From the NCBI GenBank assembly GCA_034770075.1, contig CM068382.1:1984001-2048000 (forward strand): a stretch of DNA of 64,000 nucleotides. Reading direction: 5' to 3'. The notes below the pieces were generated by a model, which was not told the DNA's origin, did not search any database, and saw only the letters and a list, made by a program, of their open reading frames with translations. Shown here piece by piece: positions 19,754 to 32,270 of this stretch (positions are counted from its first letter, which is position 1; each line of letters begins with the position of its first letter). The position numbers were made by a program, and so were the translations under genes. Origin of the DNA: Aralia elata. Its lineage: Eukaryota > Streptophyta > Magnoliopsida > Apiales > Araliaceae.

Positions 19754-22700
19754 CTTGATAGTTCTACCATAACCCTACGCAGTCTGGTAACTCAGAGACC
19801 GTGGGAGTTAATCGCCCAATGAGGGCCCTCCTGCAATGACCTTTTAAGGGCAATAAAAAGGGCTCAAAACCATAAAGAACGATATACGATTTTGAGTCTG
19901 GTTAAGAGCTTAGGACATGATAACATTGAATCCCTTTCCAACGCTGTGTTTTGAATGAAGTTGGGGGGTCGAAGAGACTTTCGAATGGAGCTTTCAAAGC
20001 AACTAAAAGGTTTATTCTATAAAAATCATAATTTGGCAACAACTAACGGTTATTTTTTTGTTAGGGTTTTAATTTTATTTACGCTGTCAATCTCGCGTAA
20101 GGTTTTAGTTTGAGTAATAGTTGCTAATAGGTTCTAGACATGTTGCCCATGATTGTTTTAGATACCAATAATTAATGAGTAAATATGATATTTTATTATT
20201 TAATATTAGAATAATGGTACGTGTCTTAAATTTTTTATCTCGAAAAGTGTCCCATAAAATATGATTGATTGAATAAATCTCATTTGATTAGTCATGTCAT
20301 AAAATATCATTAAAATATTCAATACAATGTCATCTAAGACCCGTTAAGATCGAAAATTTGAGGTCCACGACATTATATTTAATACTATATTTTGATTAAC
20401 CAAAAAAAAAAACAAACTATATCTTGTTGTTTAATATATTTGGTGACTAAGTATAGTGATTCATCAGTTAATGAATGACTAAATATGATGTTCTCTCATT
20501 TAATATGTGAAGCGTTATTATCATCTCGTACGCTAATTTAACACCATGTTGTGTTCGGGTTAAATGTTTTTTATATTACTATACTTTAGGTCAACTTACA
20601 AATGATTAATTATGTTTAATATTTTTTTTAGGTATTATCGAGGGGAAAAACAACTTTTTTGGGGGTGTTTTTCCAAAAGTAATTTTAGATAGAATCTATA
20701 TAACATTTAAACTATTTTAGAGCTCATTATAATTTTTTTTGAATGTCCTAATTTATTTCAATAATTTATCTTAACTTAGGGGGATGGATCTAGGTAAGAA
20801 AAAAATATTTACTGTCTTCAATCTTCATCCCTCGCATTGAAACTTTCTAGACCTGTCATTATTGAATCTTAATAAGAAAATTTGAAACAAAATCAAATAG
20901 GCCCATTTTCATATTAGGAATGTTTTACAAAGAGCATTTGGACCAAATATCGTTGTTTAACATCCCAGACCAACATTTGTTTAGCGTGTTAGGTCTTTTG
21001 GGGATAGATTTTAATGGTTGGCCTTTTGTCCTCTTGGATACCTTTTTCATGCATGTGATGCGCTCTTGCAATATTGGTTTGGCTTTATTCCCAAGGATGG
21101 AGAAGAGTTAGCATTGTGTTATTTTTTTTTGTTAATCTTTTATCTTATTCCAAAAATTAAATTGTAATTTGATAGTGCTATTAGAGACATCTTACTATTA
21201 TTATTGCTTACAAAAGTTCCTGGGAGTTTGGTCCAATAAGCTCATGAATTGGCAAACCTATGCTACGCAGAACAATTATGATATCCATATTTAGCCTAAT
21301 GCTTAATGCATGTTTTTATTAGCTTATAATTTTTAATTTATAGATTGATGTTGATGCAGATAGTACTTAAATATTTAGTTCACCTGTAAGTTGTCCAGTA
21401 TTTGAGGCTTATCCATAAAGAGAGAGTTTGAACACAGAGTTGTTTTAAATATTGATTTATTTATGAAGAAGAAATATTTGACAAAATAAGTATCATTCAC
21501 TCACGTAATGGAGGAGAGTTTTTTTTTTCAAGGGAATTGATATTTTGATAGGAAAATTTTGATATTTTTATAAAAATTTATTCACATAAATGTGAGTCCT
21601 CTCTACTATTCATATGACAGAAATCTTGTGAAACTATCAAATTTCTTCGTGAAAATATCAATTCTTTTTTTTTTTTATATTATTATTATGATTAAGTGGT
21701 GGGTCACATATTTCTCATGTCTCTATTATGTGAGTGTGTAATACTTAGAATCACTGTTATATTCAATATTTTCTTATAAGAAAGACAATTTGAATAGAAA
21801 TCGAATCGACCGATTTTTAATTAGATCGGTGACTTGACAGGTGCGATTTTGGTGTGAAAATAAATAAACTGAAGACGTTGCATGAACCAATGTTACACCG
21901 CTTTTGAACCAGTGTATTATACATATATAAAAGAATAAATGGGCGTTTGTGGGTTTAAAATCCTAATATTTACTTTAGAAAGAAAATGTAATATCACTAA
22001 TATATTATAATAATACTTGTTATAGTTTTCTTAAATGAAACTAATGTTAACTTATGCAAAATTTTAATCCATGGTATCGTTTTATTTTTTGAAATATTTT
22101 AATTAATTTATTTATAATTATTTTTCAGTGTGGTGTGATGTGGTGTGGTGTGGTGTGGTGTGATGCGGTTCAAGAAAATGAACCGCTTAGTGCAGTCCTG
22201 ATATAACATATTTATGAGTCAGGACTGGTGCGGTACAATTTTGATATAATTTTCATTAAAATCAGTGTAATACCAAATCACTCTATAATCACTGCTACAA
22301 GTCTATTGCCATCCTTATTTTCTTATATTGAGGGAAGGAAGGTTAATAATTTAGTCAAAAGATGCTCCTCTAAATTTACTCTATTATCTTCAACTAATTA
22401 GTAAATGTTATGACGAAGTTCTTTTATCGGTTTATGCATAAATTTACGATTCGAATAGATGGAGAATTAATTTGTAATAGAGAAAAATGTCAAAAACAAA
22501 TATCAATTCGAGTAGAAACATATGTGAAGTCTTCTGACTTCAAGAGTTGTAATTAATTATGCCTTATGTCATTGTGTTTGTTGCGAGATTTTGACTTTTT
22601 AAAATTAATGCTCATCTAGCATTGTTGCTCAAATAGATAATATGAGTTAATAGTATTAAAATTTCTAACTTAACAGGGCATGATAATAAATCTCATTCGT

Positions 22701-23816
22701 CTTACTTGTATATTATCAAAATCAAATTGACATAAATTGTGGAATAAGTTGCTAGTACTTCTAACATGCGTGACTCCATTAGTATAATTGAATATTATTA
22801 TAATTTTATGTACAAACTATGCACAAACTGTACGCAAAAAATTGTGCACTAACAGTATATCTATGTATTACTTACCAATAAAAATATATAAAACATCTAA
22901 TGGTAGATCCCACTTTATATTTTCTCTCTTTTTTATACTATTTGTGCACAACTTTTTTGTGTATTGTTTGTATCCATAACATTACTCGTAACATAATTAC
23001 CATTGGTCTCATTTATGATTTATTTGGTGATTCAAAATTAAAATTAGATTTCAAACATTTATGATTTATTTATTACCATTGGTCTCATTTATGATTTATT
23101 TGGTCCAACTTATTAACTTTACCAAAATCTGAACAAAAAAAAAAGAGTAATTAATGAGGGTATTTTATCAAATTTTTGGAGTCTAGATTATTTATTTAAG
23201 ATTTTCAAGAAACACAACACTGAAACTAAAGAAAATTAAGAGTTATAGAAATTGAACAGAACCTTACCTAGCTAGCTATGGAGCCTAGTTTCAGATAGAC
23301 ATTGAGATTTAAGTGAGAGAAACAGAGAGAGAGGGGGGAAGATAAGAGAGAGTTTGAAAAAGAGTTAGAGAGAGAATTAGAGAGAGAAACAAAAATTGCA
23401 ATTCACATTTCACATGTCTCTTCATACAATCTATTACAAGTATTTATTAGAATATTCACCTCATCCCCTTTCTATAGAATTGTAATGGAAATGATAACTC
23501 TATCCTTTCAATTACAACTAGCTCTGCGTTTAATTCCATTTTACGATCAATTCTACTCTACGATTGAGACTGACTCTACGACTAAATTAATTCCACTCAA
23601 CGATTTCATTGATTTACTCTATGATTGTGAATCAATGAAAGCTAATAACAATTAACTCATGACTTATTAACTAGCTACTAGATTATTAACCAACTCTTAT
23701 TCCTTACAAAAAGCAACATTAAAACAAAATAAAACCCTAAAACGGATACGATTTTTAGCATTATATTCGAACAAAATACATAGCAATAAGCTAACTAGCT
23801 AGTTAGCCCTATGATT

Positions 23817-24110
23817 TTACTTATTGGATGGAGGTCCCAATTTCAAATTCAAATCAACTTTAGTGGTTTTGGCACTTCCCAACCTCAGTTCCAAGTCTAC
23901 TTTGGAGACGCGTACCAAATGATTTTCATATTCATTATAATTAAGAAATGTGACCCGACATTTCGGGCAAGTAAATGGCAAGTGTTTAAAGATGATTTGA
24001 ACTTCGTGCTCCACTTCGATTGAACTTGAACCCGATTTCAAGCCTAAGCCTGTGCCTGCAGAACTCGAACCTGAACCTGAACCTGAATCCAAACATTTTC
24101 GTTTATCCAT
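23817..24110 (-). CDS. Gene A2: compact C2H2-like protein with two EAR motifs, 97 aa, intronless
   Basis: Duplicate of gene A1. The first ATG gives 97 residues (MDKRKCLDSGSG...), three more than A1, from a small in-frame difference in the Ser/Gly-rich stretch (SAGTG). The finger FTCPKCRVTF...YENH again lacks the second zinc His, so this is an inherited property of the pair and not a new lesion. Both EAR motifs are unchanged (LELRL, LNLKL), as is the LGPPSNK end. A TATA box (TTCTATAAAAG, 24190-24180) and CACGTG (24213-24218) lie upstream. Differences from A1 are few and mostly conservative (for example Q-V to Q-I, S to P before FTCP, ATTI to AKTT), suggesting protein-level constraint. Inferred role as for A1. 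Confidence 0.82.
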   Translation of the reverse strand: MDKRKCLDSGSGSGSSSAGTGLGLKSGSSSIEVEHEVQIIFKHLPFTCPKCRVTFLNYNEYENHLVRVSKVDLELRLGSAKTTKVDLNLKLGPPSNK

Positions 24111-24179
24111 TGAAGGCAAGGAAGTGAAGGAGTCGATGTTTTTTAAGGTGTTAGGTATGACATGGTTCCAACTAGCATG

Positions 24180-24218
24180 CTTTTATAGAATAAAAAAAGA
24201 AGAAAAAGATGACACGTG
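24180..24218 (-). promoter_or_regulatory. Gene A2 core promoter: TATA box and G-box/ABRE core
   Basis: TTCTATAAAAG on the minus strand at 24190-24180, about 70 bp upstream of the start codon, and CACGTG at 24213-24218 in the same relative place as in A1. Confidence 0.6.
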
Positions 24219-25788
24219 GATTATGGTAATTAAATAATCTCAGTATTGTAAATACCCTCTTTTATTGTAATTTGGTTACAGATGTATTTATTGTATAATT
24301 GAAAGTTATTGTTGTAACTAAATTACATAAAAACAATAATATTTAATAGGAAACGAGTTAAAGCTTGCATGACCCTTCCATTGTGAACAGTTTTGACACT
24401 GAGCATGATATTTACCAACCTCAATTTCCTCTTAAAAAATTGTACCTTTTTTTAATATTCTTAAAAATTTGTACCATATTAAGTGTTTTCATAGGTCACT
24501 AAATAAAATTCATATAGTGGCAAATTCTAATTTTTGGAAAAATAGTCAAATGTCTAGTTTTGTATCATGACTGATGTTAAATTTTAGTTCAAAGAAAAAT
24601 CTCTAAATTTTGTGTAACTCGATTATTCTCATGTATGGCGTGTTATCTCCAAGGGAATTTTTAGAAGAAACTAAGATGAGACACAGAGGCTTGCATCAGA
24701 CATTTAAAGCCTTGGGACCCGATTTGTAATAGGGGTAGTTACTTGATTTGAATGCTTACACACTGTTCAAATATCTAGATAATTTCATTAATTAGATGAT
24801 GTAAAAAGTGTTTAATTTTTTTTAAAAAAAAAACAGCTTTTCACTTATTTCAAGTATAAATTATTAAAAAAAAAAGATTTTAAAAAATAAATAGGGTAAT
24901 GAGTAGATTTACTAAAATAAATAAGAATATATTAGTAATATTTTTGGTCAAACATGATTGTTATACCTGAAAAATCATCAAAAACTCGAAATTAGTAATT
25001 CTGATTATTTTTATAAAAAGTGATTATAAAAGATTTTAAAATTCTGATTATCAAAAACTTTTTGCTATAAATATATATTATTACTTAATTACAACGTGAC
25101 AAAACTAGAGATAAGAATAAGATGCAAAATTAATTAGGATGCTAACTGTTACATGAGAGAGAGAGAGAGAGAGATATTCAAGTTGGGGAAAAAGCATCTT
25201 TTACTTTTCATGGCAAAATTGAATTTGTTTCGTCTTTACACGATTAAGGACCAGCTTTAGTATCAGTAGAAGTCGTCGTAGCTATGATTTTATGCAAATC
25301 AACTAGTTTATCTTTGGAACTCTTAACGTATTACATATACTAAAACTCTTTCTTAAGATAGATAAAAGTGTTTGATTTGAAATACAATTGAGAATTTTAT
25401 CTTGATTGTATGCATGTTATCATTGAAAATGTTTATAGTTGGAAGTTGGAGTACACATACAAAATTTTTGAGTACATATATACATATGTATACATGTATG
25501 TATGTGTGTGTATATATATATATGTATGTATGTATTTAGTGTGTGTACAAAGACTCTTTCTTTTAATTTGCATCATGTTCTGTTTGGTTTCTTGATTAAA
25601 GTCAACTTAATTAATGATGGAAATTTTTTTAAGTAAAAAATAAAAGAGCAAAGAAAGAACATTGTATTCATGTACCTAAAAAAATAAAATAATATACTAC
25701 TAGCAAATTCACTCCACTTTATTTATTACTCATTAGTTTTGATTACATAAAATAAAATTTAAAGACGGGTGATTAAAGCTCTAACTAG

Positions 25789-26139
25789 CTAGTTACTCTT
25801 TCCAGGTGGAGCGAGGGTCAAAATCAGATCAGAAGGCATGTTTGTCTCATCATCAGTTTGAGAGTTATTGATGCGAGATGGTGCAGGAAGATTATTCTGG
25901 TTTAAGGCCGCAAAAACTCCAGTGGCCAATGTCAGTTGGAGGGTGAGTGGTGGTTCTGGTGGTGGAGCCAATGTCAACAGTTGAGCACTTACGTGCAAGT
26001 CTAAATGATTCATAAATCTCTCGCTATTGTCAAACCCCTCTTTGCATATGTGACATAAAAAGAGGGTTAAGACTCGAAACAACTGCTCCCCTTCAATTAT
26101 ATCGGAATTAGAATCATAACCCTCTTCTAAGTCTGCCAT
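25789..26139 (-). CDS. Gene B2: one-finger C2H2 EAR protein, full length, 116 aa, intronless
   Basis: Intact duplicate of B1. It has an acidic N-terminus, LTLFL at 24-28, a canonical finger with C29, C32, H45 and H49, then LLTLAPPPEPP, LTLQLTL at 65-71, and a C-terminal LILTLAPPGKSN in which LILTL (105-109) is an extra LxLxL motif. The LTLAPP word occurs twice (55-60 and 107-112). The finger lacks the QALGGH typical of plant C2H2 proteins. The TATA box (TATAAAAAGG, 26210-26201) lies about 65 bp upstream of the ATG. Both B genes sit upstream of, and on the same strand as, their A partner, about 1.7-2.0 kb away. A repressor role is inferred from the motifs only. Confidence 0.83.
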   Translation of the reverse strand: MADLEEGYDSNSDIIEGEQLFRVLTLFLCHICKEGFDNSERFMNHLDLHVSAQLLTLAPPPEPPLTLQLTLATGVFAALNQNNLPAPSRINNSQTDDETNMPSDLILTLAPPGKSN

Positions 26140-27142
26140 ATGTATGAAGAGAAATGAAGTTAGTTATAGGTGGATGGAAGAAAATAGTACACACCCTCTC
26201 CCTTTTTATAGATGGTAAGAGAGATGCATTTATTTAGTCACAATCTAAACATAATCTAATTACATAAATTAGAAAAAGACAAACTCTGAGTGCTACCTAA
26301 CAATTAAATTAAAAAAAAGGAAAAAAAAAAGAAAGAAAAAGAAACATGAATTCAAACTAATTTAGCTAGCTTCTGGTATATGAGCTGACATGGGAACTGA
26401 ATCATAGTATAATCAACTAGTGTAAGAATACAGACTTTAATTAATTTAGTTTTTCATATATATATATACACACACACATCAATCTTTTTTGTTGTGAATT
26501 AGGGACCCTATATCGATCATTTTTTATATATAACGAATTAGTGAATTTAGTAGACAAAATCATTGTATAGTAAAACATTGTTTATGATAATATGAACATG
26601 TATGTCGCAAATTTGGTATGTTATATATAAACCTAATTATGATATTCTATTTACTTGATTTTAACAAGTCGGAGGCTTGTTAGTTTATTACCCATATATA
26701 ATAATCTTTCAATTCTTCTTAAAGAGTCGTGTTTATCTGAAAAATTGAAATATATATTTGCGAAGTTAATAACAATAATATGTGATGTTTAACTGCCGCA
26801 GAGTTGAGATTTTTGATAGTGAAAGATCGAGTGTTCAATCATTAAGTTGTCTTATCGTTTAGTAAGTCGTCAGGTGACAAATACTAATTGTGAGCTTGAG
26901 TTAGTATGTAGTTTTTCATTTAAGTAATGTTTGGAGTCTTAAATTTTTAGTCTTAAATATGTCTCAAATAACATGATATTAAATATTTTAATAATAATTT
27001 ATGGCATAGTCAATTACATGAAATCTACCAAATCAATGTTATAGTGACACATTATTTAAACATTTTTTAAAACAAAAATTTGAAACCTCTAACATCATTA
27101 TTTTCGTTTATCAATCATACAAATGATTGTTAATTAGTGTGG

Positions 27143-27290
27143 CTTTTTGTCGTTTACGGTGACATGTTTTGAAGTCTCTAACTCTTGAGAGAAGTAAATT
27201 AAATATCAAAAGTCGCTTTTTGTCGTTTACGGTGATATGTTTTGAAGTTTCTAACCCTAAAAAGAAGTAAATTAAATATCAAAAGTGTAC
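27143..27290. repeat. 72-73-bp tandem repeat, two units (copy 2)
   Basis: Units start at 27143 and 27216; counterpart of the three-unit array at 17103-17320. Confidence 0.88.
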
Positions 27291-27748
27291 CGTCAATTTT
27301 TTTAGGGTTTAGTTTAAATAAATTTATTTGTTATTTTACTTAATCAATACTTTATGACTTGTTAATGTATATATCTTATCAACCTTAAGTAAAATAAAAT
27401 CATTTCATTATTAAGTGAAGAAAGAATTTATTTGAAAGAAATGTATAATCCAATCTAAGTTTATGAAAAGAAAATTGTGCTCCTTAACTGAGATTGACTC
27501 GCTCACAAAGAAAATTGTTCCTTTTCTATTGCCCTCTTTTTTGTCTGTCTACGTTCGCTATTTCGCCAACTCCTTCGCAGGAAGCCTACTCACAGTGGAT
27601 TATTGTATTATTTTCCAAGATTCTTGTTCTACCCTCTCGCCAACAGTGAAAGTCTCGAAACCAATAACACAGAGTGTCGAACTGTATGAGCAAGTCGTCC
27701 AACTATTACCGAAGCCTTTTAATGTAAGCCTAAGCCATCCCGACTTAA

Positions 27749-28996
27749 GGATGTGTTTGATTACATCTGAATGTCTCTTAATAGACGTGTCTCTGATTCG
27801 GTCAAAAGCTAAACTTGTTTGGTAAAAAAAATTTTGTCTCTTAATACCTATTAATCGTTAAGACAAAAAAATAAAATCTAAATTATTCATAGGTGGGTTT
27901 GAACGAAATTGACTATTTTTAGACCAAAATAACCTTTTCAATATTACAAAATTATTTTTGTATCCCTAATTACTGTTGCCAACCCTCAAACCCAACAGAT
28001 TTACGCCACTCAACACCAGATCTGTGAGTTAGGGCTTGATTTTGGATGCACGGTGGAAATTTTTTTTGAAGGGGGATGGATTGATCGAGATGATGAGTGC
28101 GAAAAGGGAGAGATTGAATGGAATTTTTGAAGTTGAAGTTCTTTATTTTCACGCTGCTACAGAGTTTTTCAAAAGTCATGTTGTAATTCTTGCATCACTG
28201 TTGTTTTAGTTTTTCATTTTGGTGTGTCATTGAAAATTTCCGTGGAAGCTTTTGCAAGTCTGGGACTTAATAAAATTGGTTTATTATCTTACTTAAAGGG
28301 AGGATATAGACCCTTCTAGGATCGGAATCACCGGTGAATCACTTGGACGTTGTACAAATGAAACTTGAAGGATAAGAACTTAAATATCTTTGTTGCTTTT
28401 ATATGCAGAATTCATGGCTCCCCCTTACTGTGCAGGAATGCATCTGCACCGCTAGCAGATTGCTTAGCAATTGATCGAAGATCATCTTCTTCCTTCATTA
28501 GAGGTGTATGTATGTACATGTCAGAACTAAATGATTTTATCAAAATGATAGATGTTATTTGAACAAATTGAATTCTCATGAAGAAGAATCAAATTTTGGT
28601 ATTCAATTTGTCTAAATAACATTATCAATTTGACAGATTTTATGCTCAAATCTGATTTGGGGTTGTTGCTGGGTTTGAAAACTTAATTGCTATTTTCAAT
28701 TTGGGTTCATATATTGTATGTTGAATTTGTCTTAAAGCTTCGATCCAACTGGTAAGATAGGTTTTGACGGTGACATAGGTTGGTGTTTACAGTTATAGAG
28801 GAAGACAAGAAGCTGGGTTGTTGAATAGGAAGAGAGAAGGAAATGATAAAATGGTAAAATACTGTTATTTAGATATTTTGAAAAAATTAATTATCAAACA
28901 ATATTTTTTTATTCAGATACAATTTTAGACAGATATTACATTATTCAGATGTCTAAACTGTTGAGATCTTAACATTCAATTTTATCAAATACAACC
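27749..28996. mobile_element. Harbinger/Tourist-like non-autonomous element, 1248 bp
   Basis: Ends are GGATGTGTTTGAT (left) and GGTTGTATTTGAT (right, read inward), with similarity continuing inward. It is flanked by TAA at 27746-27748 and 28997-28999, the 3-bp duplication of the PIF/Harbinger group. Copy 1 shows the uninterrupted empty site CGACTTAAATTTCAT. No transposase is recognisable. Within it, 28411-28504 looks like an exon (TATATGCAG before, GTGTATG after, higher GC), so a captured gene fragment is possible; the source gene is not recognised. Confidence 0.85.
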
Positions 28997-29784
28997 TAAA
29001 TTTCATATTAGATTCCATTTGGAATACTATCTCCCAAAAACTTTTTCATATTCTCACAAAGTGACATATAGTATCGAACTGTCCTACAAAAATATTTTTC
29101 TCATATATTTTAGTATTATGTAAATTAGTACAAGAATAGTAGATAAAGCACATTGAAATACGAATGAATTTTATATGCGAAAGTGTCTGCGTATTTAAAT
29201 TCTGCATTGTTTCCAGTTAATTAACAAAACTAATTATATGATTATTTTTAATTTTTCATTGATTGTATCTGTGATTCAAAATACATATAGTTGAAGATAT
29301 AACTTGAATGATACAAATGTATCACTCAAATTAATATGGGTCGGGGTGCATTGAGTTGCTCAGATTTGATTCACAAAATTTATTGAGTATGAAATAAAGT
29401 TTGATTGAGGCTCATTTAGTTACCGAGTCGAGTGCGATCTTAAATCGAGTCCGAGCAATTTGAACTTTTCCAGCAAATATAATCTGAGTATCAATAGAAA
29501 ATTATAATTTGAAGAAGTTTGAATAATTTATCGAATTTTAAAATTTGCTCATATTTAAATTAAATGGGAGAATTACATTTATTAATACATTTTTAAAAAC
29601 TATTACAATATAAGTGCATACATAAAATATTTTCAAAATTAGTGCATCTTCAATATTTAATTACAAAATGAGTGCATCTTAATTAGTTTTAATTATGGTA
29701 ACTGTTACCATAATTAAAGGGATATCAAATCATTTGTTATTTCTCTCTCTTCCATTTGAAAACCCTTATTTTTCAATTTGGGTT

Positions 29785-30085
29785 CTTTTCTCCCTCCTCC
29801 CTCCTCCCTCCTCCCTCATCCCTTCCCCGCCTCCCTCCCCCGCCTCCCTCCTCCCTCCTCCCTTCCCCGCCTTCTCCCTCCTCCCTCCCCCGCATCCCTC
29901 CTCCCTCCCCCGCCTCCCGCCTCCCTCCTCCGCCTGCCTCCCTCCTCCCCCCCCCTCCCCGCTTGCCTCCCTCCCTCCTCCCCGCCTGCCTCCCTCTTCC
30001 CTTCCCCGCCTCCTCCCTCCCCCGCCTCCCTCCTCCGCCTGCCTCCCTCTCCCCTCCCCGCCTGCCTCTCTCCCCTCTCCTCCAT
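29785..30085. repeat. CCTCCCTCC minisatellite
   Basis: About 300 bp made of variants of CCTCCCTCCTCC and CCCCGCCTCCCT, almost purely C and T on the plus strand. It gives proline/serine/leucine frames on one strand and Gly/Arg/Glu frames on the other in all phases; these are composition artefacts. The tract could adopt triplex or G-quadruplex structure. It lies inside the Mutator-like element. Confidence 0.92.
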
Positions 30086-30286
30086 TTTCTTCGTCGATCC
30101 CTTATACACCATCGCCGATAAGTTCATGGTGGCATCAATGAAGTTTTCGCGTTCATGGTGGCGTCAATGGAGTCTTCACGTTCATGGTTGGATTTTTCGA
30201 TTTCTCCAGGTAACCAAACACTAGTATGGCGCTAACTAAATAATAGTATGGAGGTAATCAAACACTATTATGGCGATTTGTTGCTG

Positions 30287-30533
30287 CAGTAAATCTAGGT
30301 AACCAAACAGTAGTATGGAGGTAACTAATTTCTGAATGTGTAGTAACTAGTTTTTTTGTGCAGTAAATCTATGTAACCAAACACTAGTATGGAGGTAACC
30401 AATTCCTGAATGTGTAGTAACTAGTTTTTTTGTGCAGTAACTATAGGTAACCAAACACTAGTATGGTGGTAACCAAAAAGTAGTATGGAGGTAACCAATT
30501 CGTGAATGTGTAATAACTAGTTTTTTCGTGCAG
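30287..30533. repeat. 74-bp tandem repeat, about three units
   Basis: Units begin CAGTAAATCTAGGTAACCAA at 30287, CAGTAAATCTATGTAACC at 30361 and CAGTAACTATAGGTAACC at 30435; the third unit has an internal partial duplication. Each unit carries ACTAGTATGGAGGTAAC and ends in TTTTTGTGCAG, so donor-like AGGTAACC and acceptor-like GTGCAG signals recur in series. Confidence 0.85.
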
Positions 30534-31368
30534 ATTAGCAGCGGAGCATGATGATGAAGAGAATGATGAAGGGGAGGCGGAGGAGATTCGCGGCGGTGAT
30601 GAAGAAGGTGAGGAGGCGACGGAGGAAGATGAAAATTAGGATAGATAAGATAATTTTTTTGTTTTTCGTTCCTTTTGATTTGAATTTTGAATTATAGATT
30701 TGTTTTTGTTGTTAGATCTCAAAGATTTGAATTTAAATTATTAGTTATAGCGGTTATTTGTCCTTAATTTTAGGTTTCCTTATTAATGTGAAATTGAATG
30801 GTTTGAATTTGTTGCCCTCTTTTTGTAATTAATTTGTCCTTATTGCACTCTTTTTGTAATTATTTTATTTGTGCACTAATCTTGTAATTTTTAACTAATT
30901 GTTGTATATTTCTGTAAAGAACCCTATTTAAATCATTTATATTTCGAGTCCAGTTCGAATTGAACTTTTAGTCGAGCAAATACGAATCGAGCCTAAACTG
31001 TTTGGTTCATTTTACAGTCTTAAATGTGAGTACCTAAATAGTAGAGATTGGACTTAAACAAAAAGAAATACTCCCTCCTTTCCATTATATAAGTCATTTT
31101 AGAAGAAATTTTTGTTTCCATAATATAAGACGTTTTATATATATAGGAGAAAAAATTAATTCTTTCATACTTTGTCCCTAAAAAATATAATAATTAAGAG
31201 AGGAGGAAGATTTAAATAGACGGGAAATTTATTTTTATTTTTTAAAATTAATGTAGAAAAGGAGGCAGGAGACCAAAAATGAACCACAAAAAATATTCAA
31301 ATATGTAGGCACATTGATTACCATTATAATAACTAGTCATCTCTCATGCACATACGTACGTAAAAAAA

Positions 31369-32270
31369 ATTGCAAATTTGAGATGAACAAATGTCAAATA
31401 AAGCTCATATGACAAAACCGAAGGGGTCAATGGCCGAAGTATATGAACCCCAGAGACCCGTTAATCAATTATTCAATTACGTTAAGCTGGCCTAGACACA
31501 GAAAAAACAAACAAAAATTTAATCCTTTTAGCCAACCCAACTAAAATAGTTGTAATGCTAAAATATTTTTCAAAGAATTTCCTCATATCTTTTCACAACA
31601 AACAAACTTTTCAATAGCATGTAGCCATTTTTCTTTTTCATAACATAAATCAATAAAGAACATATAAACAGTGTACAAAACCAGAATGGGGAAAAAATAA
31701 CAAATGAAACCCAAGGAAAATGATGAAGGATTAATTCATCCTCTCAAGGCAATAAAACTTCGGCAAAAGTTTATACTTAATGCATCACCAAAATTCTCAC
31801 CCATCCGCCTTGAAGAGGAAAGTAAAAAGCAACAGGGAGTAGAGCCAACTCTGCAGAAACTAGTAGATACAACAAACATCACGGACTATCGTTACCTCAA
31901 AGATGATGAATCATTTATCAGCAACCTATCTTCTCCCCACAAAGGAGAAACTGGTATTCCCAGATAACGTTTGGTTGGTACTCCAATCCAAAAGCAGCTT
32001 TCAATTAATTTCACAGTAGAAAGCATAAGGTCGTAAACCCTTCCAGACTACTATAGCATACAGCAGCATCAGATGAAGTGACCAACATGAACCATACTGA
32101 TCACAATCTTCCAGTGGCTGATGAGTTCCATTCAAAAAATTTCAAGAAAATGTTCAATCAATATTCAGCCCAAGCTCAAGGAAATGTCACGCATTCCATA
32201 GGCAGCTGCACAAAGATTAAAGGGTCACTGCACTTTTATAATACACAAGCTCAAAATTGAGTAATTGAAC
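31369..32270. other. Intergenic region downstream of the PP2A B'' gene
   Basis: AT-rich sequence with short open frames on the plus strand (31704-31967 and 32078-32260) that match no family I know and lack splice or promoter context. The part nearest 32270 may be the 3' UTR of the PP2A gene. Confidence 0.4.

Larger units (their letters stand above)
19119..20747. other. Spacer between the two duplication copies
   Basis: Single-copy sequence in this window. It holds a SINE-like element, a nested foldback element, and AT-rich DNA with no convincing gene. The words GATATT and AATATTAAA recur loosely, but no unit could be defined. Confidence 0.55.
29561..30924. mobile_element. Mutator-like non-autonomous element with gene-like interior, 1364 bp
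   Basis: Flanked by the 9-bp repeat TATTTAAAT (29552-29560 and 30925-30933); copy 1 has only one related site, ATATTTGAAT. The ends start GGGAGAATTACA and, read inward from the right, GGGTTCTTTACA. Each subterminal region has several copies of an ATTACAA...GTGCA word in opposite orientation. The interior holds a CT-rich array, a 74-bp tandem repeat and a short acidic frame at about 30540-30640 (GDEEGEEATEEDEN then stop) preceded by an acceptor-like GTGCAG. No transposase seen. Confidence 0.75.
20748..31368. repeat. Tandem segmental duplication, copy 2
   Basis: Collinear with 10415-19118 in direct orientation. It is longer because of two element insertions (27749-28996 and 29561-30924). It lacks the copy 1 MITE, one tandem-repeat unit and the 18.7-18.95 kb segment. 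A local duplication of about 70 bp (CATTGGTCTCATTTATGATT twice, at about 23000 and 23080) is specific to this copy. Confidence 0.93.

Noticed and set aside
19560..19772. A 70-codon frame rich in charged residues
   Set aside because: It lies across the foldback element and mirrors its palindromes; composition artefact.
20920..21111. A 63-codon frame in copy 2 at the left end of the duplication
   Set aside because: The same region of copy 1 (10600-10760) carries an indel and is not open in the same frame; no family recognised.
29695..30224. Several overlapping Pro/Ser/Leu-rich frames and a Gly/Arg/Glu-rich reverse frame
   Set aside because: All come from the CCTCCCTCC minisatellite, which is open in every phase; no start, splice or domain evidence.
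31704..32260. Two plus-strand frames of 87 and 60 codons downstream of the PP2A gene
   Set aside because: They show no domain, no splice context and no homologue I know; they may overlap the 3' UTR of the opposite-strand gene.
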